Notes: generated by a model from the letters alone, not told the origin. DNA of 64,000 bases from Actinomadura rudentiformis (GCF_008923185.1 NZ_WBMT01000015.1:243733-307732); one strand, 5' to 3'. Shown: positions 32,295 through 41,211, numbered from the stretch's first letter. Translations and numbers: made by a program.

Positions 32295-33521
32295 ATGGCG
32301 GTGCTGATTGAGCCACTAGAACTGGCGACCCTGCGGCGCGGCTCCCCGATCCCGTTCCGCAAGCTGGAGATCAACGTCATCTGGAACGCGGTCGGCTCCT
32401 TCACCCTGGAGATGCCGGCCACGGACCGAACCTGGGCGCTCATTCGCCTGGACGGCAGCGGCAACCTGCTGCCGATCGGGATCGTTGTCGACTGGAATGG
32501 CATTACGTCGTTCTCGCTGCGTGCGGAGGGTTGGGCGTACAAGCGGTCCCTTAACCCTGAGACAGGCCGCATCACCGAAGCCCTGATCCTCACCGGTTCG
32601 GACCTGCTGAGCCTGCTCGCCAACCGGATCGCCTTCCCCGACCCGACCAAGACATGGGCGCAGCAGCCCACCACAGCCCGCGTCTACACCGGCGCCGCCG
32701 AGACAGTCATCAAGCAGATCGTGGCCGCCAACCTCGTCACGCCCGGCGATCCGGCCCGCAAAATCCCAGTTCTGGACGTGGCACCCGACCAGCAACGCGG
32801 CCAACAGGTCTCTTACAAAGTCGTACCGATCAGGCCTGCGGCGGGCCCTGCGGTTGGCGACACCCCTACCATCGGTGCCTCCCTCATGGACATGGTGCGC
32901 GCGGTCGCGTTGCAATCTCGCATCGGCGTGCGCCTCGCCCTGGAAGGCACACGCCTCCGCTTCGACACCTATCTGCCCCGCGACCGATCGCAGCGGGCGG
33001 TGTTCTCGGCGGCGCTGGGCAACCTGGCGGACGCTGACCTGGCCGTCGCCGACCCGACCCTCACAAACGCGCTGATGCAGACAGCCTCACCCGCCTACTT
33101 CGAGCAGGCCGGACAGGGCAGCAACGATTCGTGGACGCGCGTTGAGCAGGTCATCGACCAGACCAGCACCGACACCGACGCGGCCGCGGCCGCGCGTGAA
33201 GCCCTCGCCAAAGGTGCCGGGACGGTCAAGCTCGCCGTCAGGGCAGTGGACCTGCCCAGGCTGCGGTTCGGCGCGGACGTGGACGGAGTCACCGGCTACC
33301 AGCTCGGAGACATCGTGACCGTCGACATCCGCGAGGACGTCACCTACACCGATCTCGTTTCGCGAGTCCAGCTCGTCGCCGACGCCACCGGCGCGGCCTA
33401 CCGCGAGACAGTCACCCCCGAGATCGGCGCCGACCAAACCGCCGACGACAACACCATCACCGCCCAGCTCGCCGTGCGGCTGCGAGCGGTCGAGCAGCGT
33501 CTGCGCGCGACCGCCCCCTAA
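32295..33521 (+). CDS. Baseplate protein, ReqiPepy6 Gp37-like
   Basis: 408 residues from ATG 32295 (GAGGTGG nine bases upstream). LRRGSPIPFRKLEINVIWNA, WNGITSFSLRAEGWAYKRSL and EALILTGSDLLSLLANRIAF, with a C-terminal VDGVTGYQLGDIVTVDIRED, match the Siphovirus ReqiPepy6 Gp37-like family of tail-tip proteins. These act with Dit to form the baseplate hub. The gene would normally adjoin the distal tail gene. Confidence 0.8.
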   Translation: MAVLIEPLELATLRRGSPIPFRKLEINVIWNAVGSFTLEMPATDRTWALIRLDGSGNLLPIGIVVDWNGITSFSLRAEGWAYKRSLNPETGRITEALILTGSDLLSLLANRIAFPDPTKTWAQQPTTARVYTGAAETVIKQIVAANLVTPGDPARKIPVLDVAPDQQRGQQVSYKVVPIRPAAGPAVGDTPTIGASLMDMVRAVALQSRIGVRLALEGTRLRFDTYLPRDRSQRAVFSAALGNLADADLAVADPTLTNALMQTASPAYFEQAGQGSNDSWTRVEQVIDQTSTDTDAAAAAREALAKGAGTVKLAVRAVDLPRLRFGADVDGVTGYQLGDIVTVDIREDVTYTDLVSRVQLVADATGAAYRETVTPEIGADQTADDNTITAQLAVRLRAVEQRLRATAP

Positions 33522-33594
33522 TCCAGTTCTTCCGACCTTCCCGCCAGGCCACCGAGGTCATCGGGCGGTCCGACCATGCATGAAAGGCGGCCGG

Positions 33595-34533
33595 ATGGCA
33601 GACGACATCGCTTACCCGATGCCGGGACAGATCTCCATGACGACCCTGGCCGAGTGGGAGGCGTACTTCACCGCCGCAGAAGCCTCTGGGGTGGCCTGGG
33701 GCCTGGATCCGGCGCTGAACGTTTCCGCTCGCACCGCGACGATGACGGCTGGCGGTGCGCTGCTCCGCGGCATCTATAAGCCGCTCCAGGCGGGGGCCTC
33801 GGTCTCGATCCCGCCACCCGCGACGCAGAATCGCATCGACCGGTTGGTGCTTCGCCTCAACCGGGACGCATCCGACCCAGCCGACTTCGTCAAGCCCATG
33901 ATCGTGGTCGGCACGCCCGGCCCTACACCTCCCGTGCCAGCCATTCAGGCAACCCTCGGGACGCACGGCATGTGGGATCTGCCGATCGCTCGCTGGACCT
34001 CCCAGAGCAATGGGTCTATGGCCGGACTACTGGACGAGCGGTTCTGGCTGGGGAACGCACCGATCCTCTACAGCTCCTACGCCAAGCCGACGCCCACGCG
34101 GCGGACCCTCGGCTTGGAACTGGACACAGGGCGCGTCACCCGCTGGGACGGGAGCACCTGGGTGTCGCTGATCGAAGACACAGGCGACCTCCCTCTCTCG
34201 CTGAAGCCCAAGCAGGGCGCCAACGACTACGGCTGGTCCTCCGCGGGAGCCAACGTCGGGCGGCTCGTCAGTGGAGTCGTCTCCCTCGTCATCAACGCCA
34301 AGTTCCACCCACACACGACTCAGATCAACCTCCCAGACGGCGTCCTCGTAGCGACCGTCCCCGCACCCTTCCGAACTCGCCGCTCGTACCAGCACTTCGC
34401 AGCTATGACCAACACCCGGATTCACGCTCGGGTCGAAGTCACCACCAGCGGTGAAGTGTGGATGCAATACACGTCGCCCAACGACCTCGGTGACAACACG
34501 ATCTTGCGGCTCACCATGACCTACATCCCTTGA
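33595..34533 (+). CDS. Minor tail / baseplate protein
   Basis: 312 residues from ATG 33595, chosen because AAAGG lies nine bases upstream. ATMTAGGALLRGIYKPLQAG and NRIDRLVLRLNRDASDPADF match the N-terminal part of siphovirus proteins that begin a receptor-binding or upper baseplate module. The C-terminal 130 residues (TTQINLPDGVLVATVPAPFR; VTTSGEVWMQYTSPN) are beta-rich and may form a trimeric tip. Binding target unknown. Confidence 0.65.
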   Translation: MADDIAYPMPGQISMTTLAEWEAYFTAAEASGVAWGLDPALNVSARTATMTAGGALLRGIYKPLQAGASVSIPPPATQNRIDRLVLRLNRDASDPADFVKPMIVVGTPGPTPPVPAIQATLGTHGMWDLPIARWTSQSNGSMAGLLDERFWLGNAPILYSSYAKPTPTRRTLGLELDTGRVTRWDGSTWVSLIEDTGDLPLSLKPKQGANDYGWSSAGANVGRLVSGVVSLVINAKFHPHTTQINLPDGVLVATVPAPFRTRRSYQHFAAMTNTRIHARVEVTTSGEVWMQYTSPNDLGDNTILRLTMTYIP

Positions 34534-34540
34534 GAGGCCG

Positions 34541-36733
34541 GTGATCATGGGACGCCACTGGTTCGGCGCAGGTCTCGCGGATTGGACGTTCACCACAGGG
34601 GACGGCTCCGTCCTGCTACTCGCCCCTTCTGCGGTGGTCACGTTCTGGAACGCCCCCACCGGGGGCGTTCGCTACACCGACCTGCTCAGCGCGGGCGAAG
34701 CACCCATGGACGCCGTCGTGTCCGGAGACGGCGTCAACACACCGGCCGGAATGCTTCCACGCTTCCAGGGACCGCCCGAGGTTCTCGGAATGTGGGCAGA
34801 CGCCGGCGCGGGAACCCGCCTCTGGATCACCGCAACCGACCTCGGTGACACCATCGCGAGCCTGACAGCGGCGACCACCTGGAGCTCTGGGCTGCGTGAG
34901 TTCCTGCTGACCGGCCAACCTGGCCAGGTTCTCACGAAGGACTCGGACGCTGGCGCCCTGTACGGGGCACGGTGGGCGTCGCTTCCCAGCACCGCAAACA
35001 GCCCGTGGGTGAACGCGGTCCTCAGCCCTTACGACGCTGATCCGACCGGCCGCGTTGACGCGCGACCCGCCATTCAAGCCGCGATCGACAACGTGGCCAA
35101 CCAGGGCGGCGGTGTGGTGTACCTGCCCCGCGGCGACTACCTGATCGGCTACACCAGCAACGTCGGCGGTACGGGCTGCGCGGGTGGACTCCAGATGCGC
35201 ACTGGTGTGACTCTGCGCGGAGAGTCCCGCTACGCCACCCGCCTGATCGCCGCCGGTACATGGGCCACTGAGACCGCGGTCATCGGCGTCGGCTCCCGAA
35301 CCGTCAGCCGATCCGACGTCCATGACTGGGCCGTCACAGATCTATGGATCAAGGCCAGCCCCGGTAACACCCACACTGAGCCGACTGCGAACCCCGCGGA
35401 CGGAATCCTCCTCAACACCACCGGCCTGACGATCGAGCCGGACGCAGCCAACCGGCTCGAACGGCTTCTGATCTGGGATCTTCACGAGGGCCTGGTCATC
35501 ATCGGCGATGACGACCAAGCCATGATCGTCTCCGACGTCCGGCTCCGCCGGTTCTGGCGGCGAGGCGTACAAGTCGGCCGCGATGACGGCAGCGGCGGCG
35601 CCCCAGACAACAAGTTCCACCTCCTGGACGTCTCCGGCGCGAACCACAGTGGCCAGGGCTACGCCGGCATCGAGGTGTACGCAGCTCAGTGCAACTTCTA
35701 CGGCTGCGGATCCTGGTACAACCGGCGCAGCAGCGCCTATGTCGAATCCGCCGACTACAAAGACGGCGCGGGCTTCTACAACCGTGGCGTCCGCAACGTC
35801 TACTCCCATTGCCAGGCCCAGGACAACGGAGGCCACGGCTTCCTACTGAGACTTGGCAAGTCCCAGCTCACCGGCTGCTACGCCGAGACCTCCAGCCGCT
35901 ACGACACCCTGTCGGGTGAAGCGCGGCCATATGAGTGCTCCGGCTTCTACATCGGGCCCCAAGCCTCCGAGCTCACCATCGACGGGGCCGTTGCGTTCAA
36001 CCGGACCATCGGCGAATCCGGCAACCAGAAACACGGATTCGTCATCGACGCGGCCGCGCGCAACATCCGAGTCAGCGGCATCGCCTACGACAACCGGTCC
36101 AGCGCCCAAGCCACCGACCCCGCGGACGGCGTCCACTGGCTCGGCGGCACACCACACGCCAGCCACCAGGTGCGAGTCCTCTCCGCGTACCAGAGCAACC
36201 GGCTGACCATCACCACCGACACGAACTCCTCCAGCGGAACCGGCGTGGTGAACCGGCGGCAAGACGCTGCCGAAGTCACCATCACCGGCAACTCCCTAGC
36301 CGACGTGCCGAAGCTGTCGGCCTCCGTCCCAGGCGGCTCGCGCTGGTACCGGTTCGAAGCGTTCGTGCTCTACCGGGCCGACGCCGACGCCAACGCCAGG
36401 ATCGGAATCAAGATCACCCGAGACACAGCGTCCGGCACTGTCGAGGCCAACTGGCAGGCCAACTTCGTCACCCCTGCAGGAGCGGCGGGCTGCGCCTACT
36501 GTCTGTCGACCCCCGCTGTGACCCGCTATGTCGTCGCTGACGGAGACGGCGCTGTCACCGGCGTGGGCTGGGCCAATCAGCGCAGCCTGACGATTGTCGG
36601 GGAGTTGTACGTCGCACCGGGCGTCGGCACCGCAACCCTCACCCTCCAGGCATGCGAAGACACCGGCACCGGGGAAGGCGTGCGGGTCAAGGAGAACAGC
36701 TTCCTGACCGTCACGCCCCGGACCGTCACCTGA
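34541..36733 (+). CDS. Tail spike with beta-helix (pectate-lyase-like) domain
   Basis: 730 residues (GTG 34541 or ATG 34547). After an N-terminal virion-binding part, residues 165-215 read SPYDADPTGRVDARPAIQAA and GGGVVYLPRGDYLIGY, the entry motif of Pectate_lyase_3 right-handed beta-helices. Repeated turns (DVSGANHSGQGYAGIEVYAA; NVYSHCQAQDNGGHGFLLRL) continue to about 530, and a C-terminal beta domain follows. Such spikes bind and often cleave cell-surface polysaccharide. It is likely the host-range protein; activity cannot be read from sequence. Confidence 0.82.
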   Translation: MIMGRHWFGAGLADWTFTTGDGSVLLLAPSAVVTFWNAPTGGVRYTDLLSAGEAPMDAVVSGDGVNTPAGMLPRFQGPPEVLGMWADAGAGTRLWITATDLGDTIASLTAATTWSSGLREFLLTGQPGQVLTKDSDAGALYGARWASLPSTANSPWVNAVLSPYDADPTGRVDARPAIQAAIDNVANQGGGVVYLPRGDYLIGYTSNVGGTGCAGGLQMRTGVTLRGESRYATRLIAAGTWATETAVIGVGSRTVSRSDVHDWAVTDLWIKASPGNTHTEPTANPADGILLNTTGLTIEPDAANRLERLLIWDLHEGLVIIGDDDQAMIVSDVRLRRFWRRGVQVGRDDGSGGAPDNKFHLLDVSGANHSGQGYAGIEVYAAQCNFYGCGSWYNRRSSAYVESADYKDGAGFYNRGVRNVYSHCQAQDNGGHGFLLRLGKSQLTGCYAETSSRYDTLSGEARPYECSGFYIGPQASELTIDGAVAFNRTIGESGNQKHGFVIDAAARNIRVSGIAYDNRSSAQATDPADGVHWLGGTPHASHQVRVLSAYQSNRLTITTDTNSSSGTGVVNRRQDAAEVTITGNSLADVPKLSASVPGGSRWYRFEAFVLYRADADANARIGIKITRDTASGTVEANWQANFVTPAGAAGCAYCLSTPAVTRYVVADGDGAVTGVGWANQRSLTIVGELYVAPGVGTATLTLQACEDTGTGEGVRVKENSFLTVTPRTVT

Positions 36734-36782
36734 CCGGCGCTCCGCCGCGCGGTACCGACACCTGACCAAGGAGGACGGGCCC

Positions 36783-37109
36783 GTGACGCTGCCCGAACCC
36801 ACCCTCGCCGAGCTCGCCCGAACTCTCGGACGCATCGAGGCCGAGATCGGCAGGCGGCTGGATGACATCTCCTCCCGCCTCGGCCGCGTGATCAGCATCG
36901 AGGTCTACAACGCGCACCGCGCGGCCACCAGCGAACGCCTGGACGACCTCGCCGCCGAGATCGCCGACCTGCATCAGCAACGCCGTGCCGACGATGAACG
37001 CCGCGCGGCCGACCGCCGCATCATCACCGGCGCCATCACCACAGCCGTGCTGTCGCTGATCGTCTCGCTGCTGGGCGCCACGATCATCGCCGCCCTCGGC
37101 GTCAAGTAA
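36783..37109 (+). CDS. Coiled-coil protein with C-terminal membrane anchor
   Basis: 108 residues from a GTG. Residues 8-75 form a charged coiled coil (LARTLGRIEAEIGRRLDDIS; LDDLAAEIADLHQQRRADDE) and residues 80-105 a single membrane helix (GAITTAVLSLIVSLLGATII). In other phages such genes precede the lysin and act as holin partners, spanins or membrane anchors. It begins the lysis cassette. Confidence 0.65.
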   Translation: MTLPEPTLAELARTLGRIEAEIGRRLDDISSRLGRVISIEVYNAHRAATSERLDDLAAEIADLHQQRRADDERRAADRRIITGAITTAVLSLIVSLLGATIIAALGVK

Positions 37110-37123
37110 ACCCACACGCCTCC

Positions 37124-37152
37124 AAGCCCCCCGGCCGCCGGCCTCGGGGCTT
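37124..37152 (+). terminator. Hairpin inside lysis cassette
   Basis: AAGCCCC (37124-37130) pairs with GGGGCTT (37146-37152), with paired GGCC/GGCC bases inside, and T residues follow. It lies between the coiled-coil gene and the small gene at 37182 and may reduce read-through into the lysin gene. Confidence 0.6.
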
Positions 37153-37181
37153 TCCGGCATGCCCAACCTCAAGGAGTCCTC

Positions 37182-37322
37182 GTGCCCGAGCCCGCAGAAA
37201 TCGTGCCCACCCGCCCCGCTCACCAAGCTGCGGTGCGGCCCGAAGACGGCCCCCAAGACGTCCCGCAGGACCCCGGGACGGCCGTCGCCTCCGAGATCAC
37301 CGACGACGGGGAGGACAGCTGA
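37182..37322 (+). CDS. Small acidic protein upstream of lysin
   Basis: 46 residues from GTG 37182 (VPEPAEIVPTRPAHQAAVRP...). AAGGAG lies five bases before the start and the TGA overlaps the lysin ATG (TGATG), strong signs of translation. The product is acidic and probably unstructured, ending TDDGEDS. Its main role could be to couple or regulate lysin synthesis. Confidence 0.55.
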   Translation: MPEPAEIVPTRPAHQAAVRPEDGPQDVPQDPGTAVASEITDDGEDS

Positions 37323-38053
37323 TGCCCACGGCCAAGGACATCCTGAGGATCGCCCGTTCCCAGCTCGGCACGAGCGAACGCAGTGACGGCTGGACCAAGT
37401 ACGGCGCCGCCTACGAGGACCGCAAGCACGTGCGCGGGTTCGCCCGCGCCGCATGGTGCGACATGTTCGTGGGCTGGTGCGCCGTCCAGGCCGGAGCGCT
37501 GTCGATCGTCGGCGACTTCGCCTACACGCCCAGCCACGCCCAGTGGTTCGCCGACCGAGGCCGCTGGGGTCACAAGCCCCGCGTCGGCGCCATCATCTTC
37601 TTCGACTGGAGCGGATCTCACTCGCGTCCGGCCATCGACCACGTCGGCATCGTCGAGGCCGTCCGCGCAGACGGAAGCGTGGTCACGCTCGAAGGCAACA
37701 CCGACAACGCCGTCCGCAGGCGCGTCCGCCGATCAGGGATCGCCGGGTACGGCTACCCGGCCTACTCCACCGGTTCCCGCCCGCCGAGCAAGCCCGATAA
37801 GCCCAAGCCCGGCACCGCCGCGCCTCGCTGGCCCGGCCGCTACATCACCCAGCCGCCCGCAACGTCCGGCAACGACGTGCGGACCTGGCAGCGGCAGATG
37901 CGCGCCCGAGGCTGGCACCTGGCAGTGGATGGGGTCTACGGCCCGGCATCCGAAAAGGTCGCCCGCGCCTTCCAGAAGGAGAAGCGCCTTCAGCAGGACG
38001 GCGTGATCGGCCCTGCCACCTGGGCGGCGGCCTGGACGGCTCCCCTCACCTGA
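37322..38053 (+). CDS. Endolysin: CHAP peptidase and peptidoglycan-binding domain
   Basis: 243 residues. The CHAP domain has catalytic Cys46 in AAWCDMFVGW and His107 in IDHVGIVEAV. After a Pro-Lys linker (SRPPSKPDKPKPGTAAP) comes PG_binding_1 (residues 182-238: NDVRTWQRQMRARGWHLAVD and GPASEKVARAFQKEKRLQQD). It would cleave peptide bonds in host peptidoglycan at the end of the lytic cycle. No signal peptide is seen, so release depends on the holin. Confidence 0.9.
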   Translation: MPTAKDILRIARSQLGTSERSDGWTKYGAAYEDRKHVRGFARAAWCDMFVGWCAVQAGALSIVGDFAYTPSHAQWFADRGRWGHKPRVGAIIFFDWSGSHSRPAIDHVGIVEAVRADGSVVTLEGNTDNAVRRRVRRSGIAGYGYPAYSTGSRPPSKPDKPKPGTAAPRWPGRYITQPPATSGNDVRTWQRQMRARGWHLAVDGVYGPASEKVARAFQKEKRLQQDGVIGPATWAAAWTAPLT

Positions 38054-38200
38054 CCCCGGCAGACCCCGCGGTTTTGCACCGCGCCGCAGCACCCGGGTGG
38101 CCGTCAGCGTGCCTGATCAGTTCCAGCGCTCCGGCTTTCACCACTTCGATGCCAGCCCGGTCCTGGCCTTCACTTCGACATCCTCATGACAGGAGACACC

Positions 38201-38473
38201 ATGTCCCCGTCCATCGTCCGCACGCTTGTCCCGCTGATCGTCGGTGCACTGCTCGGCTGGGCCGCCCGCATCGGCCTGGACCTGCCGTCCGGTGCGGTGA
38301 CCGAGATCGTGACAGTCTCGGTTACTTTCGCCTACTACACAGCCGCTCGGCTCATCGAGACACAGTGGCCTGCGATCGGCCGTTGGCTCCTGGCCGCAGG
38401 AATCACCGGCCAGTCCCCGGTATACGTTCCGGCCGCCACCGCCCAGCGCCTGACCAAGCCGCCCACGGTTTGA
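38201..38473 (+). CDS. Holin-like membrane protein
   Basis: 90 residues from ATG 38201 (AGGAG six bases upstream). It has two hydrophobic stretches (RTLVPLIVGALLGWAARIGL; VTEIVTVSVTFAYYTAARLI) followed by a polar tail ending PPTV. Size, topology and position right after the endolysin fit a class II holin of actinophages. It would form the membrane lesion that triggers lysis. Confidence 0.75.
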   Translation: MSPSIVRTLVPLIVGALLGWAARIGLDLPSGAVTEIVTVSVTFAYYTAARLIETQWPAIGRWLLAAGITGQSPVYVPAATAQRLTKPPTV

Positions 38474-38530
38474 CCAGTCGGTCCTGAGGCCCGTGTCCGC
38501 ATCCTTACGGAGGCGGGCACCAGAGCAAAG

Positions 38531-38575
38531 AGCGCCCCGTCCTTCCGGCCTCGTCGGTCGGGTGGGCGGGGCGCT
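38531..38575. terminator. Late operon terminator
   Basis: AGCGCCCC (38531-38538) pairs with GGGGCGCT (38568-38575), with further pairing inside. It lies between the rightward late genes and the leftward genes that start with 38615, so it can end both. Confidence 0.75.
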
Positions 38576-38614
38576 TCCGTCGTTAATGCTTGCCAATGGA
38601 CGGGCCGGGTGAGC

Positions 38615-38875
38615 TCAGTGGTCGTGCTGTTCCGTGCCACCGAGCTCGTCGTACCGTGCTCGGAGCTTGCGGTTCTGCCGAACGAACTTGGCGCTGGTGG
38701 CCGCGATCACCAGTGTGACCAGCACCCAAAGGATCAGCGATACCGCCCCTTCAAGCTTCTGGCCCGTCGCGTACTTGAAGACCGCTCCAGCCCCGAAGAA
38801 CAGGTTGAGAATGACGAGGCGAGGGCGAGGCCACGGCGTGGCCAGCCGGTAGGTGAACTTGATCTTCTTGCTCAC
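38615..38875 (-). CDS. Small membrane protein
   Basis: 86 residues: a basic N-terminus (MSKKIKFTYRLATPWPRPRL), two membrane helices (VILNLFFGAGAVF; AVSLILWVLVTLVIAATSA) and a charged coil-like C-terminus. It is the last gene of the leftward block from 41085. Phage membrane proteins in this place often act in superinfection exclusion, but nothing specific shows that here. Confidence 0.6.
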   Translation of the reverse strand: MSKKIKFTYRLATPWPRPRLVILNLFFGAGAVFKYATGQKLEGAVSLILWVLVTLVIAATSAKFVRQNRKLRARYDELGGTEQHDH

Positions 38876-38912
38876 GAGGGGCGCTTTCCCTTCGTCTGTG
38901 ATGTCGCTGCGA

Positions 38913-39161
38913 TCACCGCTTGCGCCGGTTCTTCCTGCGGGCTTTCCGCGCTGCCTTGGCCTTGTCGGTGCGCTTCTTCCTCTGCTCGGGGGTCAACTCC
39001 TCTGGAGGAGAGCCGTCCCGCATCCGTGGCGTCCGGCGGCCGGTGATGCGGTGTCCGCCGCGTGTGAGCGCAGAGAGTTCGATGGCGGCTTTCTCTATTC
39101 GCTGCACCGACTTCTTGAGGCCCGTAAGCTCCGACGGCTCGCGGCGCTGAGGCGGAGTCAC
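38913..39161 (-). CDS. Small basic hypothetical protein
   Basis: 82 residues. The first half is a helix (ELTGLKKSVQRIEKAAIELS); the second is strongly basic (TPEQRKKRTDKAKAARKARR) and likely binds nucleic acid. The ATG overlaps the stop of the gene at 39158 (ATGA). No family recognised. Confidence 0.6.
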   Translation of the reverse strand: MTPPQRREPSELTGLKKSVQRIEKAAIELSALTRGGHRITGRRTPRMRDGSPPEELTPEQRKKRTDKAKAARKARRKNRRKR

Positions 39162-39424
39162 CTGGCCACCCCCTCTCCTCCGTCACCAGATGGCTCGTCA
39201 GCGGAGCGGGTGTCAAGGATGGTGGCTTGGCTTCGCCTTGCCGGGCAGTCACCGGTCAGGCGTATGAGGTGGATGAGCATGCCTTGCGGGTCCTGCACGT
39301 TTCGCGCATAGTCGAGCTGCCGCTTGACCAGGGCTCTGGCCTCTTCGGTGAGCGGGTGATCGAACAGGCACCAGCACTTCGGCGGCTGGGCCTGCGTTGG
39401 TTGTTGCGGATCGGATGTCGGCAT
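39158..39424 (-). CDS. Hypothetical protein
   Basis: 88 residues (MPTSDPQQPTQAQPPKCWCL...). A disordered start is followed by a helical part with TEEARALVKRQLDYARNVQD and PQGMLIHLIRLTGD. It is coupled to the next gene by an ATGA overlap. No family recognised. Confidence 0.55.
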   Translation of the reverse strand: MPTSDPQQPTQAQPPKCWCLFDHPLTEEARALVKRQLDYARNVQDPQGMLIHLIRLTGDCPARRSQATILDTRSADEPSGDGGEGVAR

Positions 39425-39490
39425 TGCGGCCTCTCTTGGTGAACGGCCGGGCCACGGATGTTCCGGCCCGGCCGTAGCAGGTGGGGACGG

Positions 39491-40312
39491 TCAGACCGAC
39501 GGGGGCTCGGCGTGGTAGCCGACGTTCTGCAGCAGTTCCAGGACCTCGCCCACGGTGCGAACGGTGTGGTGCGGGAACTCCAGGAGATAGGTGTCGGGGG
39601 GCGCGTTGACTGCGGCGGCCTTGCGACAGATGCGGGCGATGTATGCCGGGGGGTGACCGATGTGCTTGAGATGCTGGACCAGGTACGGGTAGCCGAGCTC
39701 GTCCAAGTCGACATCGTCAGCGTCCACGTGTGACGGGACGCCGAGCCGCTCGCGAATCTCCAGCGGCGCTTCGCTGGCGGTCCACCATTCGGTGCCGTCC
39801 CACATGGCGGTATCAGCGGGGGCCTGGTCCTGATGGGCTTTGCGGCATAGCTCGGCGATCTTCGGCGTCGGCCACCCGCGCATCTCGCCGTAGCGCACGA
39901 TGTATTGGTAGCCGTGGCTGTCCCACACGCCCGCGCGTTCGATCTGCCACATCGGCGTCGGGTCCCAGTACAGGTCCCGCTCGACGATGTAGGGCAGATC
40001 TCTGCCCAGGACCATTTGCTCCAGGGCCGAGAGGTACTGGCTGCCCCACTCTCCGTCGTTGGGGGCGTGACTGAACTTCATGTAGCCGAAGGCCATCCAC
40101 TCTCCGGTGCCGATCTCCTGCCACATCTCGGTGACCCAGAAGTCGACGGCGCCGCCGAAGTAGTGGATGTGGGCGATTTTGTCGGCTTCCGGCACGTTCT
40201 CTTGGCCGCGTTCGCCGGGGGTCCGGTCGATGACGCGCGGAGGCGGCAGGAACTCATGGCCGCGACGCTTGCGCTGGGTCTCTTCCATGGGCAGCCGGCT
40301 GCGTGAGGGCAT
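39491..40312 (-). CDS. DUF2958-like protein with C-terminal extension
   Basis: 273 residues. Residues 45-115 (AHIHYFGGAVDFWVTEM; MAFGYMKFSHAPNDGEWGSQ; LPYIVERDLYW) follow the order of DUF2958, a domain of plasmids and phages with antirestriction-like gene neighbourhoods. The rest has two related helical segments (TPKIAELCRKAHQDQAPADT and PPAYIARICRKAAAVNAPPD), an internal duplication. The role is unknown. Confidence 0.6.
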   Translation of the reverse strand: MPSRSRLPMEETQRKRRGHEFLPPPRVIDRTPGERGQENVPEADKIAHIHYFGGAVDFWVTEMWQEIGTGEWMAFGYMKFSHAPNDGEWGSQYLSALEQMVLGRDLPYIVERDLYWDPTPMWQIERAGVWDSHGYQYIVRYGEMRGWPTPKIAELCRKAHQDQAPADTAMWDGTEWWTASEAPLEIRERLGVPSHVDADDVDLDELGYPYLVQHLKHIGHPPAYIARICRKAAAVNAPPDTYLLEFPHHTVRTVGEVLELLQNVGYHAEPPSV

Positions 40313-40512
40313 GCGTGATCCCTTTCATGGGTGAGGGAGGTGGGCCCCGGAAGGCTCGGGCGGTGACCCTTGCGCCGGGCTATGCCGGGCTGGTCGTTCC
40401 TTCCGGGCCTTCCGGGGGCGGGGTGGGTTCCAGGTGCAGGAGCGAGTCGGTGCGCTGGCGCAAGGGGAAAGGGAAAGCCAGCGCGGGTCGCATGCCCGCA
40501 CCTGGAACCGGT
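40313..40512. other. Non-coding stretch with long inverted repeats
   Basis: No gene is seen. GGTTCCAGGTGC (40426-40437) is exactly complementary to 40498-40509, and GCGCTGGC (40452-40459) to 40477-40484, nested inside. The stretch could form a long RNA hairpin or be a protein binding region. Confidence 0.5.
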
Positions 40513-40547
40513 GCTGGGTAACGCGTGACGAGACGCGCGAACCCAGC
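40513..40547 (-). terminator. Terminator of 40550 gene
   Basis: GCTGGGT (40513-40519) pairs with ACCCAGC (40541-40547) and CGCGT (40522-40526) with ACGCG (40533-40537). It begins three bases past the stop of the minus-strand gene at 40550. Confidence 0.6.
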
Positions 40548-40549
40548 GG

Positions 40550-40780
40550 CTAGTGGGGGATGGCGGCCATCAGCTGTTCGAGCTGCTGGAAATGCCGCAC
40601 GATCTCCTCGTGAAGGCGGTGAGCCATCGGCCGCGCGGCTGCGGGCTCGGGGGCGTCGGGGATCTCGCCGGGGTTGGCCAGGCCGAGCGTGACGGTCTCG
40701 AACTGTTCGGAGTACAGGTGTAGAGCCTTGGCCTGTTGGAACACCTCGTGCCAGGTCTCCCGGTCGCTGCTCTCGCTCAC
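40550..40780 (-). CDS. Small helical hypothetical protein
   Basis: 76 residues from a GTG that overlaps the stop of the gene at 40777 (GTGA). It is mostly helical (DRETWHEVFQQAKALHLYSE; EEIVRHFQQLEQLMAAI). Transcribed from the promoter at 41138. No family recognised. Confidence 0.6.
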   Translation of the reverse strand: MSESSDRETWHEVFQQAKALHLYSEQFETVTLGLANPGEIPDAPEPAAARPMAHRLHEEIVRHFQQLEQLMAAIPH

Positions 40781-41085
40781 GCGGCCCGGTCTGCTGTGGG
40801 ACGAACGCTGTACGTCACTGAGAACACGCGGGTGCGGTGGTTGCGGCGGATCTCGGTGATGCCCCGTTGCCATCCGGCTTTGGTCGGGGCCCAGTCGGTC
40901 GCGGCGGCCTTTTCCTGGAAGTGCTGAGCCAGGGCCTCTACGGCCGCTTCCTCGGTGGGGTGTCCCTGGGACATCACAGAGGTGACGGGTGCGTGGTTGA
41001 TCTGGGTGGTCTGGATGGTCTCCCAAGTGCTGCCGCTCTGCGGCGGGTCGCCCTCGCGGGGCTGATCAAAGGGGCGGCGCGACAT
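40777..41085 (-). CDS. Hypothetical protein, first gene of leftward early operon
   Basis: 102 residues with AGGGAGG upstream of the ATG. The C-terminal half (TEEAAVEALAQHFQEKAAAT; GWQRGITEIRRNHRTRVFSV) is a small alpha-beta unit found in several actinophage proteins, but I cannot name it. It is the first gene after the SAQQ-type promoter at 41138. Its mRNA should start with the conserved box 53 bases before the ATG. Confidence 0.6.
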   Translation of the reverse strand: MSRRPFDQPREGDPPQSGSTWETIQTTQINHAPVTSVMSQGHPTEEAAVEALAQHFQEKAAATDWAPTKAGWQRGITEIRRNHRTRVFSVTYSVRPTADRAA

Positions 41086-41137
41086 GGTTCCTCCCTGCCC
41101 GGACTTCCAGCCCTATGAGGACCGCAATCCGTATGGC

Positions 41138-41197
41138 TTGCTGTGCTGACATGAGAAACATTAGTCACCCATTCGCCGGATGTCAACACATCAGACA
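41138..41197 (-). promoter_or_regulatory. SAQQ-type early promoter, copy 4
   Basis: Reading leftwards: dyad TGTCTGATGTGTTGACA (41197-41181) including -35 TTGACA (41186-41181), 17-base spacer, -10 TAATGT (41163-41158), box TGTCAGCACAGCAA (41151-41138). It is back to back with copy 5; the two dyads are only 14 bases apart. Confidence 0.8.
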
Positions 41198-41211
41198 AAC
41201 TTGTTCAATAA

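Noticed and set aside
37159..37386. A 75-codon frame beginning at 37159.
   Set aside because: The alternative frame from GTG 37182 has an ideal AAGGAG and a TGATG overlap with the lysin gene, while this one runs into the lysin gene in the wrong frame.
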